Shown here: piece after piece, positions 13,812 to 15,147 of the stretch
Layout: the number at the start of each line of letters is the position of its first letter
Position numbering within the stretch: position 1 is the stretch's first letter
Assembly: GCA_903905685.1 (NCBI GenBank)
Contig: CAIVHI010000168.1
Location: 1 to 15,147, forward strand
Reading direction: 5' to 3'
DNA from: an uncultured Bacteroidota bacterium
GTDB taxonomy: Bacteria; Bacteroidota; Bacteroidia; Chitinophagales; Chitinophagaceae
DNA length: 15,147 nt
Made by a program: the position numbers and the translations under genes
The notes under the pieces: generated by a model
What the model was told of the DNA's origin: nothing
Database searches by the model: none
The model's input: the letters and a program-made list of their open reading frames with translations, nothing else

Positions 13812-14897
13812 CTACGCTACGGTCTCCCCAGCCTGCATCTTTTCCGCATTCTCAGCAAATTGCAAGGCTTCCACCATATTTTGAATGTCCCCGTTCATGA
13901 ATTCATCGAGGTTGTAAATAGTCATATTGATTCTATGGTCGGTCACCCTACCCTGCGGGAAATTGTAGGTCCTGATTTTCGCTGAGCGGTCTCCGGTGCT
14001 CACCAAACTCTTCCGCCTACGCGAAATTTCCTCTTCCTGCTTGCGCACCTGTTCTTCATACAGTCGGGTACGCATCATATTCATCGCCTTCTCCCTGTTA
14101 CCCAACTGTGAGCGCTCCGTTTGGCACATCACCACGGTACCCGTAGGAATGTGGGTCAAAATAACCTTGGTTTCCACCTTGTTTACATTTTGACCACCCG
14201 CACCGCCACTACGAGCCGTTTCCATTTTCACATCTGCATCGCGTAGTTGAAAGTCCACTTCTTCGGCCTCCGGCATTACCGCAACAGTAGCTGCCGATGT
14301 ATGTACCCGTCCGCTGGCTTCAGTATCGGGCACGCGTTGCACACGGTGCACTCCGCTCTCAAATTTTATGGTGCCATAAACATCTTCTCCCTGCACTTCA
14401 AGCTGCACTTCCTTGTAGCCGCCCACTGTACCCTCGGTCTCCGAAATCACCGAAACACTCCATCCGCGTCTCTCGCAATAGCGCACATACATCCGACACA
14501 AGTCTCCGGCAAACAAGCTGGCTTCATCGCCTCCGGTACCCGCGCGTATTTCCAATATCGCATTCTTCTCATCCTGTGGATCTTTGGGTATCAGCAACTT
14601 GCGGATTTCATCTTCGAGTTCATTCTTCTTCACGTCCTCGGTTTCCAAGTCGGCCTTGGCCAATGCACGCAACTCATCGTCGCTCTCCGCCTCCAAAACC
14701 TCGCGTGCAAAAGCAAGGTTGTCCATACAATTGCGGTATGCCTTGTATACAGCAACTATCTTCTCCAGTTTGCGGTACTCCTTACTGACTTGCGAAAAAC
14801 GAGTATTGTCACTCACAATCTCAGGATTGGTAAGTGCGACGCCCAGTTCTTCAAATCTGGCGTTTATTGCTTCAAGTTTTTCTACAACCGAACTCAT
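13812..14897 (-). CDS. prfA: Peptide chain release factor 1
   Basis: This 361-residue protein is a full-length class I release factor that recognises UAA and UAG and releases the finished chain from ribosomal peptidyl-tRNA. The codon-recognition tripeptide P-x-T is P190-D191-T192 in HRVQRVPDTEASGR, which marks RF1 rather than RF2 (SPF). The catalytic GGQ is at 234-236 in SGGAGGQNVNK. The N-terminal coiled helical domain and the GTGGDEASLFAGDL block (about 120-133) are normal for the family. The ATG at 14897 is preceded by A/T-rich sequence (CCCAATAAATAG). The gene stands between a strong hairpin terminator upstream and the separate wzz promoter downstream, so it is likely a monocistronic unit. 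Its own promoter was not clear. Confidence 0.97.
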   Translation of the reverse strand: MSSVVEKLEAINARFEELGVALTNPEIVSDNTRFSQVSKEYRKLEKIVAVYKAYRNCMDNLAFAREVLEAESDDELRALAKADLETEDVKKNELEDEIRKLLIPKDPQDEKNAILEIRAGTGGDEASLFAGDLCRMYVRYCERRGWSVSVISETEGTVGGYKEVQLEVQGEDVYGTIKFESGVHRVQRVPDTEASGRVHTSAATVAVMPEAEEVDFQLRDADVKMETARSGGAGGQNVNKVETKVILTHIPTGTVVMCQTERSQLGNREKAMNMMRTRLYEEQVRKQEEEISRRRKSLVSTGDRSAKIRTYNFPQGRVTDHRINMTIYNLDEFMNGDIQNMVEALQFAENAEKMQAGETVA

Positions 14898-15034
14898 CTA
14901 TTTATTGGGATACTTCCAAAAGTGTGCGAAGTTACTTCATTAATGCAATTTTTATCCTTGCGACCCCACACAACTCCAATTATGTTCCACTACCAACGGT
15001 TGGCGGAGCCCTTTTGTTGTGGCCCGGGCTAATT

Positions 15035-15072
15035 GAAAACGGACTTGGCCGCATAGGGTCAAGTCCGTTTTC
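15035..15072 (-). terminator. Strong hairpin terminator, likely bidirectional
   Basis: GAAAACGGACTTG (15035-15047) and CAAGTCCGTTTTC (15060-15072) are perfect 13-base inverted arms. Three more inner pairs (GCC with GGT, one G-U) leave a six-base loop, GCATAG. Because the outer arms are A-rich and T-rich, a T-run closes the hairpin on both strands. It lies 22 bases after the stop codon of the gene entering from the right and about 140 bases before prfA, so it should end that transcript. Confidence 0.8.
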
Positions 15073-15094
15073 TGTAAATTTCGACACTGCTGCA

Positions 15095-15147
15095 CTATCT
15101 CATCAGGGTGATGTTGCCTTGGTGGTGCTCGTGCTGACCGTCTTTAT
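15095..15147 (-). CDS. C-terminal end of a probable T9SS type-B sorting-domain protein, cut by the window edge
   Basis: Only the last 16 codons are visible, ending KDGQHEHHQGNITLMR followed by TAG. The pattern KDG-x-x-x-x-x-QGN-I/V-T-L-I/M-R at the very end of a protein resembles gliding-motility-associated (type-B) T9SS C-terminal domains, which close with a short strand and a terminal arginine. The hairpin terminator shortly downstream supports a real gene end. The call rests on very little sequence; the rest of the gene lies to the right of the window. Confidence 0.5.
   Translation of the reverse strand, partial: KDGQHEHHQGNITLMR

Noticed and set aside
14928..14960. Promoter of prfA at TAACTTCG on the minus strand
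   Set aside because: The -7 element matches 7 of 8 positions, but no TTG lies 19-21 bases upstream; the nearest is 11 bases away.
14247..15032. 261-residue plus-strand open frame over prfA
   Set aside because: It is antisense to prfA, which has intact GGQ and PxT motifs and full length.

Overview
The window looks like chromosomal DNA from a Bacteroidota bacterium, probably of the Chitinophagales/Saprospiria type. Three things point that way. A secreted protein ends in a type-A type IX secretion (T9SS) sorting domain, and a C-terminal tail at the right edge resembles a type-B one. Several promoters fit the Bacteroidota pattern TTTG-N19/20-TAnnTTTG. Start codons are preceded by A/T-rich sequence rather than Shine-Dalgarno sites. 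Base composition is moderate, richer in G+C in the large secreted-protein and hydrolase genes and richer in A+T around the toxin-antitoxin pair and between genes. No assignment below genus-group level is possible from the sequence alone.

Left part (1-3114). A minus-strand gene for a SWIM zinc-finger protein runs off the left edge; 450 codons are visible. Upstream of it is a minus-strand hicB-hicA toxin-antitoxin pair with a GTGA overlap. The pair is bracketed by two same-orientation copies of a ~97 bp diverged repeat (1365-1461 and 2908-3005). The 788 bp between hicB and the next gene holds no convincing gene. It contains a cluster of small palindromes with a shared CC-TTC-GG core, then the second repeat copy.

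Middle part (3115-10254), all plus strand. First is a 909-residue exported protein with a six-bladed NHL-type propeller, a PKD-like segment, a Ca-binding-like segment, a DUF11-like repeat domain and a T9SS sorting domain. A 291 bp gap follows. It contains a Bacteroidota-type promoter and five back-to-back hairpins that could be a small RNA or a structured 5' leader. Then come a membrane-anchored DUF58 protein without its usual MoxR partner and a large GH2-family beta-mannosidase-like enzyme with a signal peptide. The hydrolase has no ATG before its signal peptide.

Right part (10262-15147), all minus strand. prfA (release factor 1) lies upstream of a three-gene operon made of two paralogous Wzz-type chain-length proteins of identical length and a Wzy/WaaL-like membrane polymerase or ligase. 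The operon has a strong promoter of its own (TTTG-N19-TAAGTTTA) and no glycosyltransferases in the window, so it probably controls polymer assembly or length for a surface polysaccharide made elsewhere. It converges on the GH2 gene with only 7 bp between stop codons. Upstream of prfA, a strong 16 bp hairpin separates it from the last 16 codons of a gene entering from the right edge, whose product ends like a T9SS type-B (gliding-motility-type) sorting domain.

Together the window describes cell-surface and envelope functions (secreted propeller protein, polysaccharide length control, periplasmic glycan hydrolase) interleaved with a housekeeping translation gene and a small, repeat-flanked toxin-antitoxin island.
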